The notes under the pieces: generated by a model
Database searches by the model: none
Seen by the model: the letters and a program-made list of their open reading frames with translations, nothing else
Told to the model about the DNA's origin: nothing
Source of the DNA: Exophiala sp. HKRS030
Taxonomy: Eukaryota; Ascomycota; Eurotiomycetes; Chaetothyriales; Herpotrichiellaceae
Assembly: GCA_023897205.1 (NCBI GenBank)
Contig: JAHWDD010000003.1
Location: forward strand, 437,665-501,664
Direction: 5' to 3'
DNA: 64,000 nucleotides
In this document: one piece after another, positions 41,578 through 50,889 of the stretch
How positions within the stretch are numbered: the stretch's first letter is position 1
Layout of the letters: every line of letters begins with the position of its first letter
Program-made: the position numbers and the translations under genes

Positions 41578-42471
41578 AGCCCGGAATGTGTACATATAGG
41601 GATACCAGCTATCAACAAGTGAATGTATGATAAAATGCTTAGACGGACTAGGCACGATTATAAGCTCACTAGACACTCGTATTTAATCTACTTCGTCCCT
41701 CATTGTTCTCGGTTGTAGGCTGCACTGCCACACTTTGAGGGGACTACAACTGCGTATTGTACGAATACGAAGCAAGCGACTACTGCACACTCATCCTCGT
41801 ACTCGCATAATCCGTTGAAATTCCTATCTGGGCATGCGTAGTAATCGTCATGGATGAGCAGCCATCATGGCAAATTCGGCATCGACGGAAACAGCGGGCT
41901 GGCGAAGGACATGACTTGTCCGGGTAGTAGACAATCGCTCGAGCATCTTCAGGGCTGATTTCTTGGTATTTGGTATCATTTTTGCCCTGTGATGTCAAGC
42001 CATCGAGCCGCAATAAGAGACTGACCAATGATGTCTATTTCTTTTGGTGGCTGAGTTTTGCAATTCCGTCTGCCCTGCGCCGTTTTCCTTTGGTGCTTTA
42101 GTGCATGGCAAGGCATTTCAAGAAATGTATGACACTAGCACTTTTACTCCATGCGTGTTTCCCAACCCATCGCCAGCGGTAGTTTGAGATCCGGGGTGTT
42201 TGTGACTACCTAGTACTCCGTAATCATCACCTCCCGTCTTCACGTCTGATCATCATTATATCTTTGTTACCTGGAAATGGAGTTGGTGGGACCCTTTTGG
42301 ACTGTTGCCACTGATATAATCACACTACCTACTCGTACAGTCTGCTTGCATTCCTGATATCTGATCTCTCTTCTCAAAAGTCCACACAGACTGCCTTTTG
42401 TTTCACTAGCAGATCCTTACACCTCCCCTCCCCCCTTCTGGACGACCATACAATAGAAAGAAAACAAAAAC
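41578..42471. other. intergenic; possible decayed or small minus-strand exon
   Basis: 894 bases. A TACTCCGTA motif lies at about 42214 in the promoter side. On the minus strand, 41986-41848 reads as a 45-residue ending (AKMIPNTKKSALKMLERL...) after a good CACAG acceptor, but no plausible start exon was found, so I do not call it a gene. Confidence 0.4.
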
Positions 42472-43311
42472 ATGAAGTATCTACACTTGACAGCCCTCCT
42501 ATACCTGTTTACCTTTGTCGCATCGGCGCCGCAACCCTCTTCAGAATTCGGCGGCGACATCTCGGTGCGCAATGCTGATTCGTCATCACCCCTCGAATCC
42601 TTCAACGCATTAGAAAAGCGCAAAGGCGGCGGCGGCGGTAAAGGAGGTGGAGGAGGAAGCACTGGCGGCCGCACCGGTTCAGGCTCTTCCGGGGGAGGGT
42701 CAGGCGGTGGTCGCCCGGCGTCGTCGTACTCGTTCTCCCCGTCGAGCAACGTCGGAGGCAGGACACGCGACGGATCCGGCACGGCCAAGACCTACGGGAA
42801 CAGGTACGCAGGAGGCGCCGTCGTGCCCTACACCGCGGGAGGACGGTCACCCACGAGAGGCATCGCCCCGTACGCGCTCCCCCTCGGCGCCCTCGCCCTG
42901 TTCCCCGCGGGCCTCTGGCTGTACGGGTCCGTGTGGGCGTACCCTTACGGCATCCCCTACCACTACTACCACGACGGGCGCAACACCACGAGCAACGTCA
43001 CCTGCGTGTGCCAGCGGTACCAGGTCTGCGGGTGCGACCCGACCGACAACAGCACCTTCCTGGACCAGGTCGTCACCAACGGCACCGGGTCGGCCCCCGT
43101 CAACACGAGCCTCGTGCGCACCGTGGACTACGGCAACGGCACCGCGGCGACCTACATCAACGGGTCCCTCGCCAACGGGACCACGTCGGACGGTGGTTCG
43201 GACCCGAGCAATGCCGACGAAATCAGCGCCGCCGTGAAAGTCATGATGGACTTTGGAGGTTATTGGATCATGGTCGCGACGGTGGTGACGGGGATCTGGA
43301 TGACGGCATAA
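42472..43311 (+). CDS. secreted Gly-rich, probably GPI-anchored surface protein
   Basis: 279 residues, one exon. An N-terminal signal peptide (MKYLHLTALLYLFTFVASA) ends at an AxA-like site. A Kex2-type site LEKR follows at about residues 47-50, just before a run of Gly-rich sequence (GGGGGKGGGGG, STGGRTGSGS). Next comes a conserved-looking block GGAVVPYTAGGRSP, a hydrophobic segment ALPLGALALFPAGLWLYG, a four-Cys cluster CVCQRYQVCGC, and many Asn-x-Ser/Thr sites (for example NGTG, NTS, NGS, NGT). The C-terminus is hydrophobic (YWIMVATVVTGIWM), suiting a GPI signal. I have seen similar uncharacterised fungal proteins (I believe DUF7732), which I cannot verify here. Function unknown; cell-wall or surface role inferred. 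Confidence 0.85.
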   Translation: MKYLHLTALLYLFTFVASAPQPSSEFGGDISVRNADSSSPLESFNALEKRKGGGGGKGGGGGSTGGRTGSGSSGGGSGGGRPASSYSFSPSSNVGGRTRDGSGTAKTYGNRYAGGAVVPYTAGGRSPTRGIAPYALPLGALALFPAGLWLYGSVWAYPYGIPYHYYHDGRNTTSNVTCVCQRYQVCGCDPTDNSTFLDQVVTNGTGSAPVNTSLVRTVDYGNGTAATYINGSLANGTTSDGGSDPSNADEISAAVKVMMDFGGYWIMVATVVTGIWMTA

Positions 43312-43858
43312 TGATAACGAGTTCGAAATGGCAAAGGACAATGATCGTAACAAGTTATGAACCTGGGTTTTTTTAAAGAACGGGAGGAACTGGGTGAATG
43401 TTCGTACATCGTTTCGTCATTCTAGGAAGCATCGATAAAGGGCTTATATTTTTGGCTATGGTTCAAGCAATGCTCAATTTATCACATGAAGAGCGAGCGG
43501 AGGTCACAGTACACTTCGGGTTCGTCTCGAGCGCATCGGGCAGGAAAACGATGGCAGGCATAGGAAGTACGTTTGTATAGCATATGGGATCGAGCAAGCG
43601 TACCTCATGTTTAGTAGAACAGTCGTTACTTCTTCTGTACACAAACCACCATTCATGATAACGGAGATAGTTGCGTTACGATGTTCAGCGAATATTCACG
43701 CAACATGGATGAAATACAAAGCATGTTACCACTCCAGGATGATATGCCTCTTCCGAAACATGCAGATAGGAAATAGAGTCAAAGAGTCATCAAAGGAATG
43801 ATGGTCAACGCCAACGTTCAATACTGTTTTTGGATATGTACATGGACAATTGCAGCGT
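43312..43858. other. intergenic between surface protein and NDUFB8-like gene (convergent)
   Basis: 547 bases between two gene 3' ends. A/T-richer than the neighbouring GC-rich gene. Nothing recognisable. Confidence 0.55.
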
Positions 43859-44511
43859 TTACACACGCTTTACTGGGTCTCCCGCCTTGTGAGCCTGTGA
43901 AATGGTCAGCTTTTCTCGCTTTCTCGTATTTGTCACGATGCAGGGTTGACTTCTTACCCTAACAGCTCCCGCGCCTCCTAATTCTTGGTCCAGTCCTCCT
44001 GGATATTCCGTGGGCGCGCTGGGTTTCCCGGGGTAGTTGACGGTGACCAAATAGGTGATTCCGAGGATACACGAAATGAAACCTCCCCATAGCAATAAAC
44101 CTTGACCGGTAGTCATGTGTGTGTAGTCCTCGAGCGCAAAGATACCCAACACTTCGTTGTCTTCGTGCACCGGTTCGCCAAAATTCCTCCGTTCTTGCTT
44201 GTCATCCCAATCGGCATAAGGGTCTCGGTGTTGTCTCTTGACTCTGGGAGGGTTTATGTAGCCATTGTTCTATGGAGGCCGGTCAGCAACGTCTTTCTCT
44301 TGAAACCCCTCCGAAAACGCAAATTTACCATCTCTGGGTCATCAATCTCGCCAATAGCCTTGTCGGAGGGAAAATCCCCAATGACATTACGTGGTAGGGC
44401 TGCCCTCTGGGCCGTTGCGACAGAGAATGGAGCTTTGGAAAGGCGTGGTTGAGGTCGGACAAGGCATCGGGTCGACCTTGCGGCGAGGGTCAAGGCTCGT
44501 GGAGAGAACAT
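43859..44511 (-). CDS. NADH:ubiquinone oxidoreductase accessory subunit, NDUFB8/ASHI-like
   Basis: Accessory subunit of the membrane arm of mitochondrial complex I. Three exons: 44511-44329, 44269-43958, 43894-43859; introns 59 and 63 nt, phase 0; 176 residues. The N-terminus (MFSPRALTLAARSTRCLVRP) is a typical mitochondrial presequence. The mature part has NGYINPPRVKRQHRDPYADW, the block FGEPVHEDNEVLGIFALEDY, one transmembrane helix (GLLLWGGFISCILGITYLVTV), and TEYPGGLDQELGGAGAVRA. This order matches fungal NDUFB8 orthologues. The small last exon encodes AHKAGDPVKRV. Complete. Confidence 0.88.
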
Positions 44512-45181
44512 GTTTGAGAGCGTAATGGGGGCAGAGGTGCTCCGAGGAGCCGAGCGACAACTGTAGCAGTCAACACTAGATCATCCAAACCGTGTTGAGT
44601 TGGAAGGCGACGGCGAGGTGGTCGTTGGTGGTGGTTTGTGGCAGACGGGAAGTCAGTGATTGATTGGCAGGGCAAGCAATGGTCGAACTGCTCCGAGCTC
44701 TCGTGCCGCTTTTAAGACCCTCTGCTGGCGAGCGACGCACCCCCCTTCTCACTTTTCCTCTCACCCTCCCACTCACGCCAAAGTTCTTCACACTGCTCCC
44801 TGCAGAATGCGCCGAAAATCTGTCCGCTTAGCAATTGGCTCTAGACGAGCAGGGCATTATCTCTCGACGTGTGCGTTACTCTCTCCATTCATCTGGTTTG
44901 AGTGAGATGCCGGCCTCTCCGACACAAGACATGGGTGGGCAGATTGCGAGCAGGTCTCGGTCTTAACCTATCTAGCTATATACCCAGTAGGTGGGTGGGA
45001 TGACGAGATTGCTATCTACCCCAACACATTTACAGTCAGTGCTTCTTATACGAGACATCTATACCACGTTTTGCACGCTTGGCCGAGGGAATTTAGACGG
45101 ATACAGGTACAGTTCCGTATCTACCAGAGCTCTTCATAGTGCCTGAGTCTTCGGCACGACCACAGTTGTTCAATGCCAGGC
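44512..45181. other. intergenic: NDUFB8-like promoter and transporter 3' flank
   Basis: 670 bases between two minus-strand genes. C/T-rich tracts near 44740-44790 may be promoter elements for the complex I subunit. No gene recognised. Confidence 0.55.
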
Positions 45182-46772
45182 TCAGTGCCCACCACCACCG
45201 CTCAGCACAGTCCCAGAATTGTCTGCACACGAAAACGCGCCACCTGGATCACAAGTCAGCAACATATTTTGTTTCGCACGGCACACGAGAGCGAGGCTCA
45301 CCAATCGTCCCATTACTGTAGGCATCCATAATACTCTGGATACTCGCGTAAGTCCCACCCACACAGATGAATGCCCCGAGCAACCCCAACAACACATGTG
45401 CTCCATACACACCCTTCTGCCACATCTTCCCGCCCAGGTAATGCGGATGATCATACATCCATATCCACGCCGGAACCACCAGCGCTAATGGGGCGAAACA
45501 TAAACTCCCCGTGATGGCAACAAGATAATTGAAAATCGGAATTGCCTGAGCGAGTATGAAGCCCAGAGATGCGAGCCCGAATGTACAGCCCAGCCAGGTG
45601 GCCCAATGCACCGCCGAGTTGGACTGCAGGTGCCGGGAGTTGCGGAGGATGCGCACGAAGAGGTACTTTGCCGCGACGTGCGTATAAAAGGCTCCGGAGA
45701 CGACAAGGCCGATGAGGCCGATTCCGTAGCAGACCTTCTTGACGGTCGGGCCAGCCGACCCGAGAGCGGGCGCGGTGATCCAGATGCCGCACCATGCGTA
45801 GATGACGGACGCGAAGGTAATGTAAGAGGCCGTGACGAAGGCCATGCAGGCGTAGAGCGCCTTTTTGAAGTCCTGGGGGCGGCGCATTTCGGCGATGACG
45901 GGAACGAATGCGGACGTGCCAGCGGAGGAGACAAAGATGGTGGTGGTGGCAACCATGGCGCCGTGGAAGCTTGAAGAGAAAAAGGCGTGGTAGCCTAGGT
46001 CGTAATTCCCGAGAGGGGCGGCGGCTGGGCGGTCGACCTGGGTGACGGCGACGACGAGGATAAAGACGGCGGTGTAGATGCTGAGGAAGCCGGCCCAGCC
46101 GACCCATCCGAGGTTGGCAAAGGTGCGGACGGATGCCGAGAGGGCGACGATGATGAGAGAGACGAAGGAGAACCAGACTGTGCATGCCCCATGCTCGGAC
46201 AGGGCGTTGAACGCGACGCTGGTGCCGCTGATCCCTGCACCGGCACAGAGAACCCATGCGACGCTACAAGAAGGCTATTGTCAGCAAAGAATTCGGGCCG
46301 TCCAGTGGTTTCGGCTTTGGGATCACGAAGACTCACTGCACACCTGTTAGCACAATGTCCAATCGGTTCCTGCACTGGACAAACATACCATATAAAGGGC
46401 ACCAATGGCTTCCTTGGCGATTGGTCCGCCCATGACCCCGACCATGTCAGCAACCGAGTGGCATGAAGGGTGCTTGTTGCGAAAGTCTCCCTGAATCGTG
46501 CCGACATAGCAATTCAACATGCCAAAACCAAGCAGAACAAGGGCACCAGCAGCCGCGCCGATCTCGTACATGGCAGCCGGGATGGAAAGAACACCGGTGG
46601 CAAAGAGGATCTTGAGGAAGATGATGGCAGCGCGAGGCCAAGTGACGGTCCGAAAATCGACTCCATCCTCGGTGATGCGAAAAACCTCTTGGTCGCCTTT
46701 GAGTTCTTCAGTCAACTCACTGGTGCGACTAGGGACGGTATCAATCACGTCGGGATCAATTTTGCTGGTCAT
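45182..46772 (-). CDS. AAAP-family amino-acid transporter (Mtr-like)
   Basis: Plasma-membrane, proton-coupled uptake of neutral or aromatic amino acids by analogy with Neurospora Mtr. Exon 1 is 46772-46389; the main exon is about 46263-45302; the last exon is 45243-45182 (58-nt intron). About 470 residues. The N-terminus is acidic and cytosolic; VTWPRAAIIFLKILFATGVLSIP is the family's first helix, followed by about ten more hydrophobic helices. The end, GAFSCADNSG, is typical of the fungal Mtr group. The join between the first two long exons is not clean: splicing 46388-46264 directly gives a one-base frame error, so a micro-exon, unusual donor or an indel must exist. The gene sits next to the amidase gene, which may indicate a shared role in nitrogen acquisition. 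Confidence 0.85.
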
Positions 46773-47350
46773 CTTGACTGGATTGGGAGAATGTCAGGCT
46801 GGCAGGAAGGGTGGGGGGGAATGATGCGTAGTATATAAGTATGCAGGACTCTGGATTGCCTCCCTATCTCGGTAGCCTTCTATCTTGACGGGCAAAGATA
46901 AGCCGTCAATTGATCCATCCGGACCCCAGAAGGTTTCGAGACCTTCGTATACTTATTACCCCGCAATAGCAGCTCTGGTTTCCCGAATAGTAAATCGCCG
47001 AGAGGCTTGTCCTTTCGCTGTTGGCCCGGGGGAGGAATAGAGTTTCAAGTGGAGAAGGACTGAGATAATGGAGAACGATGAAATTGGTATTCAGTTGGTT
47101 GTTGAGGGGGCAAACTGATGGTGAGAAAGAGATATCTATACTTTTACACTGTATAAGGATATGCAGCTGAACGAGGCGCGGGTCCAAAGCAGCTGCAGGA
47201 GGCCCAATCAATATTGCTAGCCCCGAGAGCTGGTAGTTGGTGTGATGCTTTGATACAAGCTCATCCACCCCCGCAGGTCGACGACCGGGTCACCAAGTAC
47301 GAGTGATGCCGATGTCCCATGGCACGTGGCCCGGACGATTGAAGGTTGGA
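46773..47350. other. intergenic between amidase 3' end and transporter start
   Basis: 578 bases that must include the transporter promoter. GATA-type sites (AGATAA) are seen, for example at about 46897. In fungi GATA factors often control nitrogen genes; one such hexamer is weak evidence. Confidence 0.45.
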
Positions 47351-49066
47351 TCAAAGGTCTTTCCAGGCGTCTGGACCTCCCATTGCGGTCTCCCACGCGT
47401 AAGCAGCGCGTAGGACCGTCATTTCATCCCACCATCTGCCGACGATCTGCATACTGACCGGTAGTGCCTTGCCGGAGCCAGCCAGAGGTCCCTCGATGAT
47501 CTCAAGCATCCCGATTGGTAGAGTGAGAGCAGGATGACCGGTCTGGTTGAACGGGGCGGTGTTTCCTGTCAAGCCTACCTGCTTCTGAATTTGGAGGATC
47601 GGGTTGCCAGTGGCACCGGCGTCCCCCAAGTCCGGGTGCGATCTGGCGACAAAAGGCACCGTTGGCGATATCAGGACATCGTAGGTCTTCTGCCGTCTCA
47701 TCTGCTCAAGCCTCGAATCCGTGACAAAGGCGGATATCGACGAGAAATCGCCGAGGGCGGCATCATAGCCGTGCCGTGCCTTGATTGACAGATTGGTTGC
47801 TTTGCCGTAGAGGCCGGGAAATTTTTGCATGTCCTGTGCATACACGCCATTCAGATAGATGTTCTTGGTCGCGGGGATTGCATTGTCCCATTTCTCCTGC
47901 GTCATCGGCCACAGTTTCTGGTTGAGATCGTTCAACTGGAAGCCTCTCCGACCGCCTAGCGCAAGTGTCTTGTTGACATAACCCCCCAGCTTGGAAATGC
48001 CGGTCCACACCGAGCTTGCGACTGCGTGGATGGGCACTGACACTTCTTCCACTTCTGCCCCGAGTGCTCGGAACTTGTCCGCTGCGGCCAGAAATGAGGA
48101 TTTGACTCTGGGATCGAGCGCCGGAGTCTTGAGACCTTCCGCGAGGATGCCGATTCGCATACCAGTCAGGTCTGTCGGGCTCTGTTGGTTGGCGAGAAGC
48201 TCGTGGTAGGCCGGGATCTTGTCTGGGGCCGGAGCACCATATGACCGGTCATCGACCCAGTCTGTCCCAGCGATTGCTTTGAGAAGCTTGGCGTTGCTCA
48301 GCACGTCGCGGGTCATCGGGCCCATATGATCGTTTGTCGGCTCGTTACTACCGGCACCCGTCCAGGGTACGAGCCCGAAGGTAGGCTTCAGGCCAACGAT
48401 GCCGCACCAGGCTGCAGGGACTCTGATACTGCCGCCTTGGTCGGCGCCGATGGCATAGTCGACGCCCCCGTTCTCCGGGCCAAGCGAGACCAATACAGCC
48501 GAACCGGACGAGGAGCCTCCAGATGCGTAACCTCTGGCATACGGATTGTGCACGACCCCCGTCGAAGCGGTATGTGAAGTTGCAGAGTGACACAGGTTCT
48601 CGCACACTGACTTGCCGGCGATGGTCGCACCGTGCTTCAGCATTCGGGTGACAATGGTCGCATCTGTCGTGGGTGTATAACCAGAGAAGAAGTTTGTTCC
48701 CAGCAACAACGGGACGCCTCCAACAGCGATGCAGTCCTTAAGCACCACGGTCTTACCGTGCAGTAAGGACTGCGGATTCGGTGTGCCGTCAGTAATCTCG
48801 CACCTCCATGCCCATGCACCATGGAGGTTATCAGTCGCCTTGGGGAAATGGACATTCTTCCTTTCGAACCTCTCGTGGTCAACCTCGGGTACGTAGTCAT
48901 CGGCAGCAAGCAACTTGGCCATAGAATCATGGTACACCGCCAAGAGGTTGATGTACTCATCCTTCTCCTCGTTCTTGATGGTAACTCCAAGGATCTCGCA
49001 TGCCCGGTCGAGATCTTCAGCAGTCACTGGATTGTCCTTGGACACATCAAGCGAGAAAACCGACAT
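47351..49066 (-). CDS. amidase (amidase-signature family)
   Basis: Hydrolyses a carboxamide to acid and ammonia. One exon, 571 residues. The Ser-cisSer-Lys triad is complete: Lys in VVLKDCIAVGG (about residue 110), Ser in YASGGSSSGSAVLV (about 186), and the nucleophile Ser in IGADQGGSIRVP (about 213). The usual downstream block GIVGLKPTFGLVPWTGA and PMTRDV is present. An N-terminal helical extension of about 60 residues (DLDRACEILGVTI) resembles the bacterial enantioselective amidase type. No signal peptide, so cytosolic. Start 49066 gives MSVFSLDVSKD; the divergent neighbour begins 465 bases away. It lies between the transporter and a PuuE-like gene, suggesting amide or ureide use; substrate unknown. 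Confidence 0.93.
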   Translation of the reverse strand: MSVFSLDVSKDNPVTAEDLDRACEILGVTIKNEEKDEYINLLAVYHDSMAKLLAADDYVPEVDHERFERKNVHFPKATDNLHGAWAWRCEITDGTPNPQSLLHGKTVVLKDCIAVGGVPLLLGTNFFSGYTPTTDATIVTRMLKHGATIAGKSVCENLCHSATSHTASTGVVHNPYARGYASGGSSSGSAVLVSLGPENGGVDYAIGADQGGSIRVPAAWCGIVGLKPTFGLVPWTGAGSNEPTNDHMGPMTRDVLSNAKLLKAIAGTDWVDDRSYGAPAPDKIPAYHELLANQQSPTDLTGMRIGILAEGLKTPALDPRVKSSFLAAADKFRALGAEVEEVSVPIHAVASSVWTGISKLGGYVNKTLALGGRRGFQLNDLNQKLWPMTQEKWDNAIPATKNIYLNGVYAQDMQKFPGLYGKATNLSIKARHGYDAALGDFSSISAFVTDSRLEQMRRQKTYDVLISPTVPFVARSHPDLGDAGATGNPILQIQKQVGLTGNTAPFNQTGHPALTLPIGMLEIIEGPLAGSGKALPVSMQIVGRWWDEMTVLRAAYAWETAMGGPDAWKDL

Positions 49067-49531
49067 GTTGCAGGATCGGGCGTCCCTTGGTATCGAAGTC
49101 TCTCAGCTGCGAATGCCCGATGAAGCTGAATCTATCCCCCTCAACCTTGTTGCCCCAAAACTTGCTGCTAGACGCCTGCCGGGATCAAAAGCGCTATCAA
49201 GACATCATTAGCAATCAGGGCGGACATCGGCTCAGTTACGATGGGTTTCAAAGATGCCAAAGCAACGTTTGGAGTTCGACGTTCGGCGTTTTCTATCTCG
49301 GGTCTAGCGCCATAGGTATCCACACTATCACCCGCGGTTATCAATAATGAACGATATCAGAAGGGCCATCAGAGGGGCCATCATTTGCTAGCCGTACCGG
49401 GATCCAACAGTGACTTCTGTGGAAAGTCGGGGACCTCGAAGATAGAAGTTGCCCGTCGTAGGGAGCCACTGTCACGTCCGCGAACCCAAACACCACTCCA
49501 GGGACCAGGAGAACATTGTCGATTTGTCACC
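49067..49531. promoter_or_regulatory. divergent promoter between amidase and PuuE-like gene
   Basis: 465 bases between divergent start codons, so the two genes could be co-regulated. No clear TATA box or repeated operator seen by eye. Confidence 0.45.
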
Positions 49532-50675
49532 ATGGTCAACCTTGATCCCAACTATGACATTCCAAGAGATCTCGAGGGTATTTTGAGCCGTCTATAAGGC
49601 ATGGCATCCCAGGCTGGATTTTATTGACTCTTATAAGGATATGGCGAAGAGTCGTTCGACCCTCAGTGGCCCAATAGCGCAAGGATTGCGGTGTCGTTCG
49701 TGTTGAACTACGAGTATGTGTCCAAAATATTTACATGTCTTAGCGATCCGGCTGACCTCAATGGCCTTAGAGAGGGAGCAGAACGTGCTTTCCACAATGG
49801 CGACGGTCACTCAGAACCCTACTTGTGGGAGAAGGGAGCATCTGGAGGCTACAAAGAGGGTGCCCCGTACGTCAATGCTGAGTCGGAGTACGAATATGGC
49901 AGCCGAGTAGGTGCATGGCGCCTGTTGCGACTATTCAAAGAGTTCAATTATCAGTGGACCACCTATGCTGTGGCACAAGCAATGCAGGTGAACCCAACAT
50001 TCGCCAGAGCGTGTGTCCGAGACGGGCATGAAATAGCTACACATGGTCTGCGCTGGCTCGACATCTGGGACTATGATTTGCAAAAGGAGAAAGACTATAT
50101 TATGCAAAGTCTAAAGACCCTGAAGGATGTTACTGGGGAAATGCCAGTCGGAGCGTACTACGGGAGAGGCACGCCGAACACAAAGGCTTTGTTTCCTGAA
50201 GCGTTCAAGGAGGCCGGTGGTGAGATGCTCTGGAACTCAGAAGCATACAACGATGATGTCCCTTACTGGGTCGACCTGCCTGCTGAGAAGGAGTTGCCGG
50301 ACGAGGAGAAGAAGGGCATGCTCATCATCCCATACAACTACGATTGCAATGACGGCAAATTTCACATGAGCCCAGGCAAGTGGGCCGGATCACCTAGTTT
50401 AGGATGCCATATACTAATTGTTTCTAGGCTTTGTCGGAAGTGATATGTACGAGAAGTACCTGAAGGCCACTTTTGACATGCTATATCGCGAAGGTGGCAA
50501 GATGATGAACATCCCTATGCACAGTCGCATCTTGGGTAAGCCTGGACGGTCAGAGGCTCTACGAAACTTTATGAAGTATATACAAGAGCACGAAGGCGTA
50601 TGGGTGACTACGAGACGGGATATTGCGAAGCATTTCAGAACCAAGTTTCCATACAGACCTGGCCACCGAGCATAA
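49532..50675 (+). CDS. PuuE-like polysaccharide-deacetylase-fold protein 1
   Basis: Member of the NodB/CE4-fold group that includes the bacterial allantoinase PuuE; a C-N hydrolase acting on a small ureide or amide is plausible but not shown. Four exons: 49532-49577, 49638-49713, 49771-50375, 50428-50675; 324 residues. The third intron is GC-AG (donor GCAAGT). The second intron is 57 nt without a stop, so it could be read through, but the paralogue at 52811 lacks that insert, supporting removal. Motifs: SFVLNYEEGAE, YEYGSRVGAWRLLRLF, RDGHEIATHGLRW, VGAYYGRGTPNT, AYNDDVPYWVD, HSRILGKPGR. Starts divergently from the amidase. About 45-50% identical by eye to the second copy. Confidence 0.88.
50376..50427 (+). 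other. GC-AG intron
   Basis: A 52-nt intron with donor G|GCAAGT and acceptor TTTCTAG, plus an ATACTAATT branch-like site. No GT donor nearby restores the frame, while this join gives SPGFVGSDMYEKY, which lines up with the paralogue's sequence. Confidence 0.75.
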
Positions 50676-50889
50676 CGATATTTTACATATTTCTGTATAG
50701 TGCCTGGACCAGGGCGGGGCCAACTTTGTAATGACAAGCCGAGCTCTGGCTCCAATACATGCCAAGTACCTATATCTAGGTAGTCTTGACTCTTCTCAAA
50801 CCGATACCGACTTGCAGAAGGTTGTTGAATCTGTTAACAGACAAGGTCGGGACTTTGGTCTTGAATGTTACTGAACCATAAGTATCAAG

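Noticed and set aside
42647..43237. 196-codon alternate plus frame within the Gly-rich surface protein gene
   Set aside because: Arg/Thr/Pro-biased shadow caused by high G+C; the other frame has a signal peptide and glycosylation sites.
45451..46257. 268-codon minus frame overlapping the transporter
   Set aside because: Arg/His-rich shadow; the true frame shows membrane helices and the GAFSCADNSG ending.
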